A DNA stretch of 64,000 nt from Bryobacteraceae bacterium. Its GTDB lineage: Bacteria; Acidobacteriota; Terriglobia; Bryobacterales; Bryobacteraceae. The DNA is taken from the NCBI GenBank assembly GCA_029975915.1, contig JARKOC010000177.1, positions 248,001 to 312,000 of the forward strand, written 5' to 3'. This document shows positions 26,579-35,972 of this stretch, in pieces. The position numbers and the translations under genes were made by a program. Under the pieces are notes generated by a model. It ran no database searches, was not told the origin of the DNA, and was given only the letters and a program-made list of their open reading frames with translations. The stretch's first letter is position 1, and each line of letters starts with the position of its first letter.

Positions 26579-27912
26579 TCGCGCTCTTCCTGTGCCTGGT
26601 TCTGGCCGCGCCGCCAGAGGACCCAAGGCAGTCGATCATGGACCATGCTGCTGCCGCGCCGCCGGAGGTGGCTGCGGATCTCTACATCAGGCTGGCCGAG
26701 TCGGGTTATCCGCTGGACAAAAACAAGCGGCTGGAGATGCTGGAAGACGCCTGGCGGCTTTGCGGCCTGGCGAAGATGGAAATGCCGCCGAAGTTGGCCG
26801 TGAACGGGATGAATACGGATACCGACGCCGGACGGATTCTGGATAGTCCACGGCTGGACAAGCTGACGCTGCGGGTGAGGGCGATCCGGGCGATGCTGCC
26901 GCTGAACCGGAAGACGGCGATGGAGCATCTGGAGGAGATGCCGTTGCCCGCGCCGCCGCCGGCGCCGTGTGAGAGCGCATTGACGGGCGCGCCGGATCCT
27001 TACTTTGACTTGCTGCGGGATCTGGAAGCAACCGAACGGCTGATGCTCGACGTGAGGGCTTTGACGGTTCCGGAGCAGCTTGCACCCGCGATCAAAGAGG
27101 TTATGAACATCCGGCGGATGGACAAGAACCTGCGGGACCTGATGGTGGTGGCGTGGGCCGGTTCGCTGAAGACAATGAACGGATCGTTCAGAAGCTACTA
27201 TTCGTCGCGGGACGAATTGGATCGGGAGTTCAGCGGATTGGTGAAGCAGATCGATCTGTTCATCCCCTCGTTCGCCAAGGCCCCGGAAGCGATCGCGGAG
27301 TACGACGCCCGGCACTGGGCGGGAGAGGTCTGTGCGGACAGGGCGAAGGATCCGCAGGCGGCCAAGGCAGAGAAGATCGGACCCGGCCCGAAGAACCCCG
27401 CCTATTGGTCGAGCCCGGTGGCTGCGAAAGTGATGGCCGAGTATAAGGCGCTGCGATTCGGAACCCCGGAGCAGCAGGCCGAGTACAACAAACAACCCCG
27501 GCGGGCCGACGGGATGGGGCATTTCCTGCCGCTCGACATGCGCAAGACGTCAGAGTGGGAGACGGCCATGCGGAAGTACCTCTATTCGCTGGAAGAGTGG
27601 AGGAAGGAAGACAACGAGTCGGACCGGAGTTGGTTTCACCAGAGGGCAGGGAGCTACAGGGCGTTGCTGTCAATCGTGCCAGACGGTCCGATGCGGCAGG
27701 GCGTGGTGCAGAGCTACATCACGTTTCTGAACGGGGCGGCGATGAAACAGGAGAGTCCGGCGGAGTGGCTGCTGGCGTTCAGTGAACTGCTTGAGTCCCA
27801 GGGCGCAGATACGGGCACGGCAGAGGGGCTGAACGAGGCCGAGGTGAGGCGGAGCGGCGACGGATTGATGAATCTGATACTTGATGCGCGAGAGGTATTG
27901 AAAGCGAAATGA
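26575..27912 (+). CDS. Unknown secreted helical protein
   Basis: 445 residues from ATG 26575, which overlaps the previous stop (ATGA). The short leader MIALFLCLVLAAPPEDPRQS is probably a signal peptide. The rest is helix-rich with TPR-like stretches (DLYIRLAESGYPLDKNKRLE, AWRLCGLAKMEMPP) and a late part containing RSWFHQRAGSYRALLSIVPD. No catalytic motif is recognised. It overlaps the ROK kinase by 4 bases, so it belongs to the same operon; a structural or scaffolding role is only a guess. Confidence 0.75.
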   Translation: MIALFLCLVLAAPPEDPRQSIMDHAAAAPPEVAADLYIRLAESGYPLDKNKRLEMLEDAWRLCGLAKMEMPPKLAVNGMNTDTDAGRILDSPRLDKLTLRVRAIRAMLPLNRKTAMEHLEEMPLPAPPPAPCESALTGAPDPYFDLLRDLEATERLMLDVRALTVPEQLAPAIKEVMNIRRMDKNLRDLMVVAWAGSLKTMNGSFRSYYSSRDELDREFSGLVKQIDLFIPSFAKAPEAIAEYDARHWAGEVCADRAKDPQAAKAEKIGPGPKNPAYWSSPVAAKVMAEYKALRFGTPEQQAEYNKQPRRADGMGHFLPLDMRKTSEWETAMRKYLYSLEEWRKEDNESDRSWFHQRAGSYRALLSIVPDGPMRQGVVQSYITFLNGAAMKQESPAEWLLAFSELLESQGADTGTAEGLNEAEVRRSGDGLMNLILDAREVLKAK

Positions 27913-28760
27913 GCGAGGCATTGTACGGGGCGATTGAGGCGGGCGGGACGAAGTTCGTTTGTGCGGTGGGCGGTTCGGCGACGGATCTCCGCGACATCCG
28001 GCGGTTTTCGACGTCACACAATCCGCTGGAAACGATGGCCGAGGTGATCGGCTATTTCAAGGGGCACGGGCCGTTGAAGGCGGTCGGGATCGCCACGTTC
28101 GGGCCGATCGATTACCCGAGCGGGCGGATCACGACGACGCCGAAGCTCGCCTGGCGGGACTTTCCACTAAGGGACTCCATACGGCGGGCGTTCGAAGTAC
28201 AAGTGGGGTTCGATACCGACGTCAACGCGGCGGCGATCGCCGAGGCGCGCTACGGCGCCGGCCAGGGCCTGGAGAACTTCATCTACATCACAGTGGGCAC
28301 AGGCATCGGCGGTGGCGCGGTGGTGGGCGGCAAGCCGGTTCACGGGCTGCTGCATCCGGAGATGGGGCATCTGCTGGTGCGCCCGGTCGCGTGCGCGGAG
28401 ATGCCGGAGACGCCGAAGGGGGGTTGCCCGTATCACGGCAACTGTCTGGAGGGACTGGCTTCGGGCCCGGCGATTCAGGCCCGGTGGGGCAGGCCGGGCC
28501 ACGAACTGCCGCCGGACCATCCGGCGTGGCGCGAACAGGCCGACTACCTCGCCCAGGCGTGCCATAACCTGGCGTGTACGTTATCGCCGCAGATGATCGT
28601 GCTCGGCGGCGGCGTAATGGATCAGGCGCACCTGTTCCCGATAATCCGGGCGCGGGCGAAGGAACTCATGGGCGGGTATCTGGAACTGCCGCCGATTGAG
28701 CCGCCGGCGCTGCCGTATCCAGGATTGTCGGGGGCCATGGCATTGGCGATGGAGGCGTAG
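27909..28760 (+). CDS. ROK-family sugar kinase, probably fructokinase
   Basis: 283 residues. The phosphate-binding start is GAIEAGGTKFVCAVGG, then TFGPIDYPSG, DTDVNAAAIAEARYGAG and TVGTGIGGGAVVGG. The zinc-binding ROK region is HPEMGHLLVRP and, after a spacer, GGCPYHGNCLEGLASGPAI, with the histidine and three cysteines of fructokinase/mannokinase members such as B. subtilis YdhR/GmuE. It would phosphorylate a hexose brought in by the MFS protein or released by GH97. Overlaps the upstream gene by 4 bases; the RidA gene follows with no gap. Confidence 0.9.
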   Translation: MSEALYGAIEAGGTKFVCAVGGSATDLRDIRRFSTSHNPLETMAEVIGYFKGHGPLKAVGIATFGPIDYPSGRITTTPKLAWRDFPLRDSIRRAFEVQVGFDTDVNAAAIAEARYGAGQGLENFIYITVGTGIGGGAVVGGKPVHGLLHPEMGHLLVRPVACAEMPETPKGGCPYHGNCLEGLASGPAIQARWGRPGHELPPDHPAWREQADYLAQACHNLACTLSPQMIVLGGGVMDQAHLFPIIRARAKELMGGYLELPPIEPPALPYPGLSGAMALAMEA

Positions 28761-29147
28761 GTGCAGAGGAACAACATCTCGTCGGGGACGAAGTGGGAGG
28801 CGTCGGTAGGGTATTCCCGTGCGGTCAGGGTCGGCCCGCATGTCTGGGTGGCGGGGACGACGGCGGTGGATGAAAACGGCCTCGTCGTGGGCGAAGGCGA
28901 TCCTGAAGCGCAGGCGGCCTTCATTCTCCAGAAGATCGGGAAGGCGCTTGAGCAAGCGGGGGCGTCGCTCAACGACGTGGTGCGGACGCGGATGTTCATC
29001 CCCGACTTGGCTTACCAGGATGGCGTGGGGCGGGCGCACGCGGCGGTGTTCGCCGGCGTGAGGCCGGCGGCGACGATGGTGGTCATCTCCGGACTGGTGG
29101 ATCCGCGACTGCTGGTCGAGATCGAAGTGGACGCCTTCATCGCCTGA
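28761..29147 (+). CDS. RidA-family enamine/imine deaminase
   Basis: 128 residues from GTG 28761, immediately after the kinase stop. The YjgF/RidA fold is shown by GPHVWVAGTTAVDENG, KIGKALEQAGASLNDVVRTR and the C-terminal VDPRLLVEIEVDAFIA, including the conserved Arg (VVRTRMF) and late Glu. RidA proteins hydrolyse reactive imine/enamine intermediates from PLP enzymes. Here it is more like the YjgH/YjgF-like subgroup than archetypal RidA. It ends before a 10-bp hairpin. Confidence 0.9.
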   Translation: MQRNNISSGTKWEASVGYSRAVRVGPHVWVAGTTAVDENGLVVGEGDPEAQAAFILQKIGKALEQAGASLNDVVRTRMFIPDLAYQDGVGRAHAAVFAGVRPAATMVVISGLVDPRLLVEIEVDAFIA

Positions 29148-29154
29148 GCGCGAA

Positions 29155-29178
29155 GCCGCCATGCGAGCGCATGGCGGC
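29155..29178 (+). terminator. 10-bp stem-loop between ridA-like and GH97 genes
   Basis: GCCGCCATGC (29155-29164) pairs perfectly with 29169-29178 around GAGC. No T-run follows, so it may be a weak terminator, a processing site or an mRNA-stabilising structure that separates GH97 expression from the upstream run. Confidence 0.45.
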
Positions 29179-29221
29179 GATCGCCTGTTCGTAGTTCAAT
29201 GGTGAGCAGGTCATTTCATCC

Positions 29222-31174
29222 ATGCAGATCCGTATTCCCGCCGTTCTCATCGCCTTGTCTTCGTTTTGTGCCGCACAGGGATTTCCCGTGAACATCGCCT
29301 CGCCTGACGGCCAGATCGTCTTTACCCTGACACAGGGGCAAGGCCAGACGCTCGCATACGAGGTGAGTTACAGAGGGCAGCCGGTCATCGCCTCGTCGAG
29401 GTTGGGGCTCGATCCTCAGAACCAGCCGCCGCTGTCGGCAAATCTTTCCATAGCGACCGTCCTGCCCGGTTCGCTCAACGAGACCTACACAATGAAGCAC
29501 GGCAAGGCGAATCCGTTGCGGGCGCACTCGAACACGCTGCTGGTGATGTTCGAAGAGCAGGGCGGGCTGGCGCGGAAACTGAGCTTTGAGGTGAGGGTGT
29601 TCAACGACGGCCTGGGGTTCCGCTACCGGCTTCCACAACAACCTTCGCTGCGTGAAATGAGGCTGGAGAAGGAACTGACGCAATTCAACTTCGCCCGCGA
29701 GGGCGCGTCCTGGCCCCTGATCCTGAGCGGATTCCGGACATCTTACGAAGACAGCTACGCCAAGCTGCCATTGACCTCGATTAAGCCCGACTCACTTGTC
29801 GCCCTGCCATTCCTGACGAACGTCCCTGGATCGGCGTGGGTGGCGGTGACCGAATCGCATCTCGAAAACTATGCCGGGATGTATCTGAAGCGGGCATCTG
29901 GAAGGATCATGGAAGCAACGCTGGCGCCGCGGATCGACGACCCGTCGATCTCGGTGATCCGGGCCACGCCGCTCGAAACGCCGTGGAGGGTGATCTTGAT
30001 CTCAGACCGGCCGGGCGGACTGGTGGAATCGAACATTGTTCTACATCTCGCTCCGCCTTCGCGCATCGCCGACGAAAGTTGGATCAAGCCGGGCAAGACA
30101 TCCTGGTCCTGGTGGTCGGGCGATTATGCGACGAACGTACCGTTCAAGTACGGCATGAACACCGAAACGATGAAGCACTACATCGATTTCTCAGCGGAAC
30201 AGGGGTTGGAGTACATGATGCTGGACGAAGGGTGGTCAGCCGATGTCGGCGGGCGGCCGAGGGATTTGACCAAAACGAATCCAAAGATCGACATGCCGTC
30301 GATCATGGACTACGCAAAGCAGAAAAATGTCGGCATCTGGCTATGGTGCTACTGGACGTTTGTCGATTCACAGATGGACGAAGCGTTTCCGCTGTTTGAG
30401 AAGTGGGGCGTCAAAGGGGTGAAAATCGACTTCATGGACCGCGACGACCAGGACATGGTGAACTTCTATCACCGTGTAATGAAGAAAGCGGCCGAGCACA
30501 AGCTGATGGTCGATTTCCATGGCGCGTATAAGCCGTGCGGGCTGCGGCGGTACTACCCGAACCTGCTGACGCGCGAAGCGGCCATGTCGCTGGAGTATGT
30601 GAAATGGTCCAACCGCGTCACGGCCGAACACAACGTTCATCTCGCATTCACCCGCATGCTGGCCGGACCGATGGACTATACGCCGGGCGGGTTCTTTAAT
30701 GTCCCGGCATCGTCGTTTGTGCCGCGATTCCTGAATCCCCAGGTTCCGACAACCCGTGCCCACCAGGTGGCGCTGTATGTCGTGTTTGAGAGCGGCTTCA
30801 CAATGGTGGCTGACTTCCCCGGAGCCTACAAGGATCAACCGGAGACGCCGTTCATCGCCAAGGTCCCGGTAGCGTGGGACGAGACAAGGGTAATTTCAGG
30901 CGACCCGGATCACCATATCGTCATTGCCCGCCGCAAGGGCCGGGACTGGTACGTGGGCGGAATCACGAATGCCGATGCGCGCGACCTGAAAGTCGCACTC
31001 GATTTCCTGCCGGAGGGCGCCTACTCTCTGACGACGATCGCCGACGCGTCAAACGCAGCCGTGGAAGCGGCCAAGACCGCGATCACGAAGTCCGCGGTGA
31101 CACGGACGGCGGTTCTTGACTTGAAACTCGCCCCGGCGGGCGGGTTCGCGCTGCATTTGACTCCGGCGGAGTAG
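29222..31174 (+). CDS. Secreted GH97 alpha-glycosidase (SusB-like)
   Basis: 650 residues with signal peptide MQIRIPAVLIALSSFCAAQG. The N-terminal beta-sandwich has SPDGQIVFTLTQGQGQTLAY; the (beta/alpha)8 barrel has SWWSGDYATNVPF, MMLDEGWSADV, VGIWLWCYWTFVDSQ and VKIDFMDRDDQ (Asp403). The latter resembles the nucleophile region of retaining GH97 alpha-galactosidases rather than inverting SusB, which I infer but cannot prove. TREAAMSLEYVKWSN and the C-terminal domain complete the family. It would cut alpha-linked oligosaccharides in the periplasm, feeding the transporter and kinase upstream. Confidence 0.92.
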   Translation: MQIRIPAVLIALSSFCAAQGFPVNIASPDGQIVFTLTQGQGQTLAYEVSYRGQPVIASSRLGLDPQNQPPLSANLSIATVLPGSLNETYTMKHGKANPLRAHSNTLLVMFEEQGGLARKLSFEVRVFNDGLGFRYRLPQQPSLREMRLEKELTQFNFAREGASWPLILSGFRTSYEDSYAKLPLTSIKPDSLVALPFLTNVPGSAWVAVTESHLENYAGMYLKRASGRIMEATLAPRIDDPSISVIRATPLETPWRVILISDRPGGLVESNIVLHLAPPSRIADESWIKPGKTSWSWWSGDYATNVPFKYGMNTETMKHYIDFSAEQGLEYMMLDEGWSADVGGRPRDLTKTNPKIDMPSIMDYAKQKNVGIWLWCYWTFVDSQMDEAFPLFEKWGVKGVKIDFMDRDDQDMVNFYHRVMKKAAEHKLMVDFHGAYKPCGLRRYYPNLLTREAAMSLEYVKWSNRVTAEHNVHLAFTRMLAGPMDYTPGGFFNVPASSFVPRFLNPQVPTTRAHQVALYVVFESGFTMVADFPGAYKDQPETPFIAKVPVAWDETRVISGDPDHHIVIARRKGRDWYVGGITNADARDLKVALDFLPEGAYSLTTIADASNAAVEAAKTAITKSAVTRTAVLDLKLAPAGGFALHLTPAE

Positions 31175-31195
31175 TTCCGCAACGGACTCACCGCT

Positions 31196-31852
31196 TCACT
31201 GCGCCGTATGGCAGTTTTTGCAGGTGAATGTCTTGCCGTGGCAAGAGGCGCACTCGGCCTTGTCGAACTTGCCTTTGACCGCGTGCGACGCCTCGAAGTC
31301 CGCAGTATGGCTGGACGGCCGCAGTGTCATGGCCGAGGCGTCGTGGCACTGCTTGCAGGACTCGGGCGGGTTGATCTTGTTGTGGCAGGTCAGGCAGTCC
31401 GCCATCCGCGGGTAGTGTTTGAAGCCGTCGCTGTCCTGGATAGCCTCCGACTTGTTGATGTCGTGGTGGCAGGCCAGACAGGCATCCTTAGTGTTGACTT
31501 CTGCCGGCTTCTCGGACTCCTTGCCTAGCCATGTACCGCTCTTGATCGCCGCCGCGATGATGGCGCCGGGGTTCACTTTCACGTGCTGAGCGTGCGAGAA
31601 CTTTGCCACATGAGTCTTTCTCGGCTCTTTGATGTGCGTCTCATCGTGACACGTAGCGCAGGCCGTGACGTGAAACGGAAGGATATTGTCGCTGGCTTTC
31701 TCCGATGTCTCGGCGTCGGTGTGGCACCCCTGGCAGGAAGCGACCTGCGTCACATGGTACTTGTGCGAAAACGGGCGCTGTTGGGCGGAGACCGCCTGAA
31801 GGGAAAGAACCGACGCAACCGCGAGGGTGAATACGTGCAGATGAGAGGTCAT
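31196..31852 (-). CDS. Periplasmic heptaheme c-type cytochrome
   Basis: 218 residues with signal peptide (HVFTLAVASVLSLQAVSAQQ). Seven CxxCH heme sites are visible: CQGCH, CATCH, CLACH, CLTCH, CKQCH, CASCH and CKNCH. Additional histidines such as SHKYHV, KFSHAQHV and ASHAVKG can act as distal ligands, as in cytochrome c3/c7-type proteins. It is an electron carrier, but no oxidoreductase or quinol dehydrogenase gene lies beside it. It converges with GH97 and is followed upstream by a 146-base gap before the antiporter stop. Confidence 0.92.
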   Translation of the reverse strand: MTSHLHVFTLAVASVLSLQAVSAQQRPFSHKYHVTQVASCQGCHTDAETSEKASDNILPFHVTACATCHDETHIKEPRKTHVAKFSHAQHVKVNPGAIIAAAIKSGTWLGKESEKPAEVNTKDACLACHHDINKSEAIQDSDGFKHYPRMADCLTCHNKINPPESCKQCHDASAMTLRPSSHTADFEASHAVKGKFDKAECASCHGKTFTCKNCHTAQ

Positions 31853-31998
31853 TTGTTCAATCCACCTTTCCCAGATTCAAAATTGCCGCCGTGGCACGAC
31901 AGGGGACGCCAGGTGCCCGACACTACGCTCCCATCGTATCGAAAGTTGGGGTTCCCGAAGGCTAGCGAGATTCAGTGCCTAGGGGCAGGCGACGCCGC

Positions 31999-33240
31999 CT
32001 AACCTATGTGGGTCGGTTCGCCGAGATCTTCGTCTGAGTCTAAAGCCGCCTCGCCCGAAAGATCCTTGTACACGAGGCCCAGCAAGGGTGGCGCGATGAT
32101 GGTAGTGGCCACCGCCATGAAGACCGCTACGCCGTAGGCCTGCTGGCTGATCGCGCCTTTCACCAGCCCGATCTGAGCGACAACCATCCCTACTTCGCCG
32201 CGAGGGATCATGCCGATACCGACTCTGGAGGCATCCTTCCAGCCCATGGAAAGGGATCCAAGGCCGCAGCCAACCCCCTTGGACAGAATGGCGGCCAACA
32301 GAATGGCGATACTCAAAGCGAGCACTGTGGGATCGAGAAGCACTGAAAGGTCCAACTGGAGACCAATCGACGCCAGGAAGAACGGCACCATTAACTCTGC
32401 CGCGCCGGAGGCCAGGGTGTGAGTCCGCTTGCCGATGGTCTCGCTGAGCGCCAGGCCGGCCAGGAACGCGCCGATGATGGCGGCGACGCCAGAATAGGTC
32501 GCCAGTAGCGCCATCAGGAACAGGAAGCTGAAAGCCACGGCGAATTCTGCCTCCTGCGACCGCAACCGTGCCAGTAGTTTCGGCATCACAAAGTTCACTG
32601 TCGGCGAACCGAACTTCACCACTGCGGCGACGAAGAGAATTGAGACCGTTGCGGACGTCGCCAACCCGACGAAATCCACACCTCGACCTTCACCCATGGA
32701 CGAAACGACGGCCAGCACCAGCAATCCCAGCACGTCGTCGATCACGGCGGCCGCCAGAATCACTTTGCTGGTCTGGTGTGAAAGGAGGCCCTTGGATGCC
32801 AGCACTTCGGCCGTGATTCCGACGCTGGTCGCCACCATGGCCGCGCCCATGAAGATCGCCTCGATCTGGGGGTGCTTCGCCGCCACCATGATTGCCCAGC
32901 CGAGGATAAACGGGACGATCACGCCCAGGACGGCCACGAGCATCGCCGTCCGCCCGACCCTCAACAGGTCGGACGTCCTGATATGCAACCCGACCTGGAA
33001 GAGCAGGAACATCACGCCCAACTCAGCCAGCGCGTGCAACAAGTTGTCGTATTTGATCAATCCAAATCCGGAGGGTCCGATCAAGATCCCGGCCAGCAGT
33101 CCCCCCACGATCCCTGGCATACGCAGCCGCTCTGCCATTTCCGCTAGCAACTTGGTGGATCCGAACACGATCAACATGGCGAAGGCAAGATCAAAGCCGC
33201 TGCCCGTCATGAAGAGAGCCAAGGGGAATGGGAGTGTCAT
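31999..33240 (-). CDS. CPA2-type cation:proton antiporter
   Basis: 413 residues from ATG 33240 (MTLPFPLALFMTGSGFDLA); the frame is open to ATG 33330, and neither start has a convincing ribosome site. About 12-13 membrane segments carry the Na+/H+ exchanger pattern MPGIVGGLLAGILIGPSGFG, AAAVIDDVLGLLVLAVV (paired Asp of the transport core) and MIPRGEVGMVVAQIGL. No C-terminal TrkA-N or other nucleotide domain is present, so it is a bare membrane unit like NapA/KefB cores. It would exchange Na+ or K+ for H+. Divergent from glnD. Confidence 0.9.
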   Translation of the reverse strand: MTLPFPLALFMTGSGFDLAFAMLIVFGSTKLLAEMAERLRMPGIVGGLLAGILIGPSGFGLIKYDNLLHALAELGVMFLLFQVGLHIRTSDLLRVGRTAMLVAVLGVIVPFILGWAIMVAAKHPQIEAIFMGAAMVATSVGITAEVLASKGLLSHQTSKVILAAAVIDDVLGLLVLAVVSSMGEGRGVDFVGLATSATVSILFVAAVVKFGSPTVNFVMPKLLARLRSQEAEFAVAFSFLFLMALLATYSGVAAIIGAFLAGLALSETIGKRTHTLASGAAELMVPFFLASIGLQLDLSVLLDPTVLALSIAILLAAILSKGVGCGLGSLSMGWKDASRVGIGMIPRGEVGMVVAQIGLVKGAISQQAYGVAVFMAVATTIIAPPLLGLVYKDLSGEAALDSDEDLGEPTHIG

Positions 33241-33488
33241 GGTGGATGCAGTCACGCCGATCAGGTTTCGGCGATTCGTTTTAATGGTAGCCCAGCAAGC
33301 ATGAAGCTTGGCTGGACACGATTCTCCCATCAAAAAAATCTCTGGGGCCTACAAATTATTCGATGAGAACCGCCTGTGGGCGCCGGTGTAGGATGAAGGG
33401 GAAAAACCGGTCGGCGGTCCCCGCCCGGCCGCCGTCGCCGTCCTTAATACCTGGATCAGTCTGACTCCCTTAGAAACGTGAGCCCGAA

Positions 33489-35972
33489 GTGCAAGTGTTG
33501 AACAAGGAAACTTACAATGCCGCAATGGAGGATGCTCGCGCCCGGTTTATGGCGTCTGGTGTCGCGTCTCCGGTCTTGAGCCAAAGAACTTCGCTGGTTG
33601 ACGAGATTGTGACGGCCGCCTTTGCTTCAGCCATTCCAACAGGTTGGCTGGAGAAATTCGCTCTGATCGCCGTTGGCGGTTACGGCAGGGAGGAGCTGTT
33701 TCCGCAGTCCGATGTCGATCTGATGCTTTTGGCGGCGCGGGCGCCCGAGCATCCAAGCGAGAAAGAGGCGATATCGGAATTCCAGCGCTTGTTGTGGGAT
33801 GCAGGCATGCGGGTGAGCCAATCGGTGAGGACGATTGAGGAGTGCTGCCGGATTCACGAAGGCAATTTCGAGTTGACTGTGAGCCTGCTGGACAGGCGCA
33901 TGCTGGCGGGAAACCGCACCCTGTTTGCTTCTCTCAACGAAAGGTTCCTCCGTTTCTTGACATCCGAGCGGCGGGATGTGATCCGCCGTTTGTGCCGGAT
34001 GACCCGCAGCCGCCACGCGAGATTCAACGACACAATCTATCGCCTTGAGCCCGACATCAAGGAGATGCCGGGCGGCTTGAGAGATTTGCAGACAACCCAC
34101 TGGCTGGCCCTGGTTCGCGACGGCGCGCAGCCTCCAGATCAAGATCCGAGGACACGGGAGTTCCTTTATTCCGTTCGCTGCTTCCTTCACTATCTCAGCG
34201 GCCGGGATACCAACCTGTTGAGTTTTGAGGCGCAGGACGAGATTTCTTCCGCGCCTTTCTCGCCATGGCAGGACCCGGCTGAGTGGATGCGAGCTTATTT
34301 CCGCCATGCTTCAGCAATCCACAAGAGAGTGTGCTACGAGATTGAAGCCGGGGAGAGCCTGGACCGCAACCTTCTGTCCAACTTCAGGGATTGGCGCTCG
34401 CGCCTATCCAACGCGGATTTTACGGTGTCGCGCGATCTCGTGTTTCTCCGAAACCCGAACCAGCTGGAGGACGACCCCAATCTGGCGTTGACACTCTTCC
34501 GCTTTGTCGCGGCGCACGGTGTCGCCCTGGCTCGTTCGACGGAGCGCCGGCTGGTCGATCGCCTGTTCCAGTGGAGCCGGCACTTCGAATCGGCTCCCCC
34601 ACAGGCCGCCTTTTGGCGAGACTTTCTCGAACAACCACATGCGGTTGCCGCTCTCCGATCGATGGCTGCCACCGGGATGCTGGCGGCTCTGATCCCTGAA
34701 TGGGAGCGGATAGAGCATTTGGTGGTCCGGGACTTCTACCACCAATACACCGTGGACGAACACACGCTGATGACATTGGAATCCCTCAGCGAACTGGCAT
34801 CCGGCCAGGGCAAACTCGCCGAGCTGGCGCAGGAATCTCAGGGTGTCCTTTGGCTTCTCAAGCTCGCGCTGCTCATGCACGACGTCGGGAAGGGCAGCGG
34901 CCACGACCACAGCCAGGAGGCAGTGAACCTGTGCCGCCGCTTCCTGGAACGAAGCGGCATCGACGAAATCGACGCTTCTACTGTGCTGTTCCTCATCGAG
35001 AACCACCTGGCGCTTTCCATGGTTCTACAGTCGCGGGATCTCGATGATCCAGACACGGCCCGGTTTGTCGCTACTCTTACCAGGACCGAGGAGCGCCTCC
35101 GATTGCTCACCCTCTTGACGTACGCGGACATCTCAGGGGTGAACTCGACTGCTATGACTCCGTGGAGGGCGGACCAACTCTGGAGGCTTTACCGGATCGG
35201 CCACCGCCGCATTACTGGCGCGCTCAGCGACCAGCGGTACGACACGGCATCCAACGCATATGGCGACATTGAAGGGCGCCTCAAAACGTTCTTGGACGGG
35301 CTTCCCCTCAGGTATCTTTGGACCCACACCCGGTTCGAGGCCGAGGCGCACTGCCAGCTCTTCGAGAAGGCGGAGCAGTCCGGCGTTGCGGTTGACATCG
35401 AGCGGCGGGAAGGCGTTTTCACCGCGACCATCGTAACGGCCGACCGTCCCTTCCTATTCGCGTCGATCGCCGGCGCTATCGCCAGTTTCGGCCTCAATAT
35501 CGTTCGCGCCGAAGCGTTTTCGAACGCGGCAGGTTACGTGATAGACCGGTTCACATTCCTCGACCCGGTAAGGAACCTGGACCTGAACCCGCCCGAGGTG
35601 GAGCGTCTCAGACTCCTCCTTCAGAAGGTCGCCATGGGAAAGACCAAGATCGAGGAACTGCTCAAAATCCGCCCCTTGCGCAAGCCACCCGGCCGGTCCG
35701 GGGCCGTTGAGCCGTCTGTGACGCTGGATTGGGACAGCGCTCCGGGTGCCGCTGTGTTTGAAGTTGTGGCGCAAGATCGCCCAGGACTGCTTTACAGCCT
35801 TGCCTCGTCAATTTCAAAGCTGGACTGCAACATCGAGATTGTCCTCGTGGACACACAGGCCCACAAGGCGATCGACGTCTTCCATGTGACAAGGCACGGC
35901 AGCAAGCCGTCGCGCGAACAAGCGGATGCTCTTCGCGTTGCGATGCTCTCGGCATGCGGCCAGCCGGGCTGA
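33489..35972 (+). CDS. glnD: PII uridylyltransferase/uridylyl-removing enzyme GlnD
   Basis: 827 residues from GTG 33489. The nucleotidyltransferase domain has GGYGREELFPQSDVDLML; the GlnD helical region has KEMPGGLRDLQTTHWLA; the HD hydrolase domain has LLMHDVGKGSGHDHSQEA near residue 460; two C-terminal ACT domains follow (TADRPFLFASIAGAIASFGL and VAQDRPGLLYSLASSISKL). It senses glutamine and modifies PII proteins to control nitrogen metabolism. Length is near the usual 850-900. No glnB or glnK lies in the window. A TAGGAT box is at 33389-33394. Confidence 0.95.
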   Translation: MQVLNKETYNAAMEDARARFMASGVASPVLSQRTSLVDEIVTAAFASAIPTGWLEKFALIAVGGYGREELFPQSDVDLMLLAARAPEHPSEKEAISEFQRLLWDAGMRVSQSVRTIEECCRIHEGNFELTVSLLDRRMLAGNRTLFASLNERFLRFLTSERRDVIRRLCRMTRSRHARFNDTIYRLEPDIKEMPGGLRDLQTTHWLALVRDGAQPPDQDPRTREFLYSVRCFLHYLSGRDTNLLSFEAQDEISSAPFSPWQDPAEWMRAYFRHASAIHKRVCYEIEAGESLDRNLLSNFRDWRSRLSNADFTVSRDLVFLRNPNQLEDDPNLALTLFRFVAAHGVALARSTERRLVDRLFQWSRHFESAPPQAAFWRDFLEQPHAVAALRSMAATGMLAALIPEWERIEHLVVRDFYHQYTVDEHTLMTLESLSELASGQGKLAELAQESQGVLWLLKLALLMHDVGKGSGHDHSQEAVNLCRRFLERSGIDEIDASTVLFLIENHLALSMVLQSRDLDDPDTARFVATLTRTEERLRLLTLLTYADISGVNSTAMTPWRADQLWRLYRIGHRRITGALSDQRYDTASNAYGDIEGRLKTFLDGLPLRYLWTHTRFEAEAHCQLFEKAEQSGVAVDIERREGVFTATIVTADRPFLFASIAGAIASFGLNIVRAEAFSNAAGYVIDRFTFLDPVRNLDLNPPEVERLRLLLQKVAMGKTKIEELLKIRPLRKPPGRSGAVEPSVTLDWDSAPGAAVFEVVAQDRPGLLYSLASSISKLDCNIEIVLVDTQAHKAIDVFHVTRHGSKPSREQADALRVAMLSACGQPG

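Noticed and set aside
28761..29162. Opposite-strand frame over the RidA-like gene
   Set aside because: Arg/His-rich translation typical of GC-rich shadow frames; RidA motifs are on the plus strand.
29190..29215. tRNA-like string GTTCAATGGT
   Set aside because: No acceptor stem, anticodon arm or T arm could be drawn around it.
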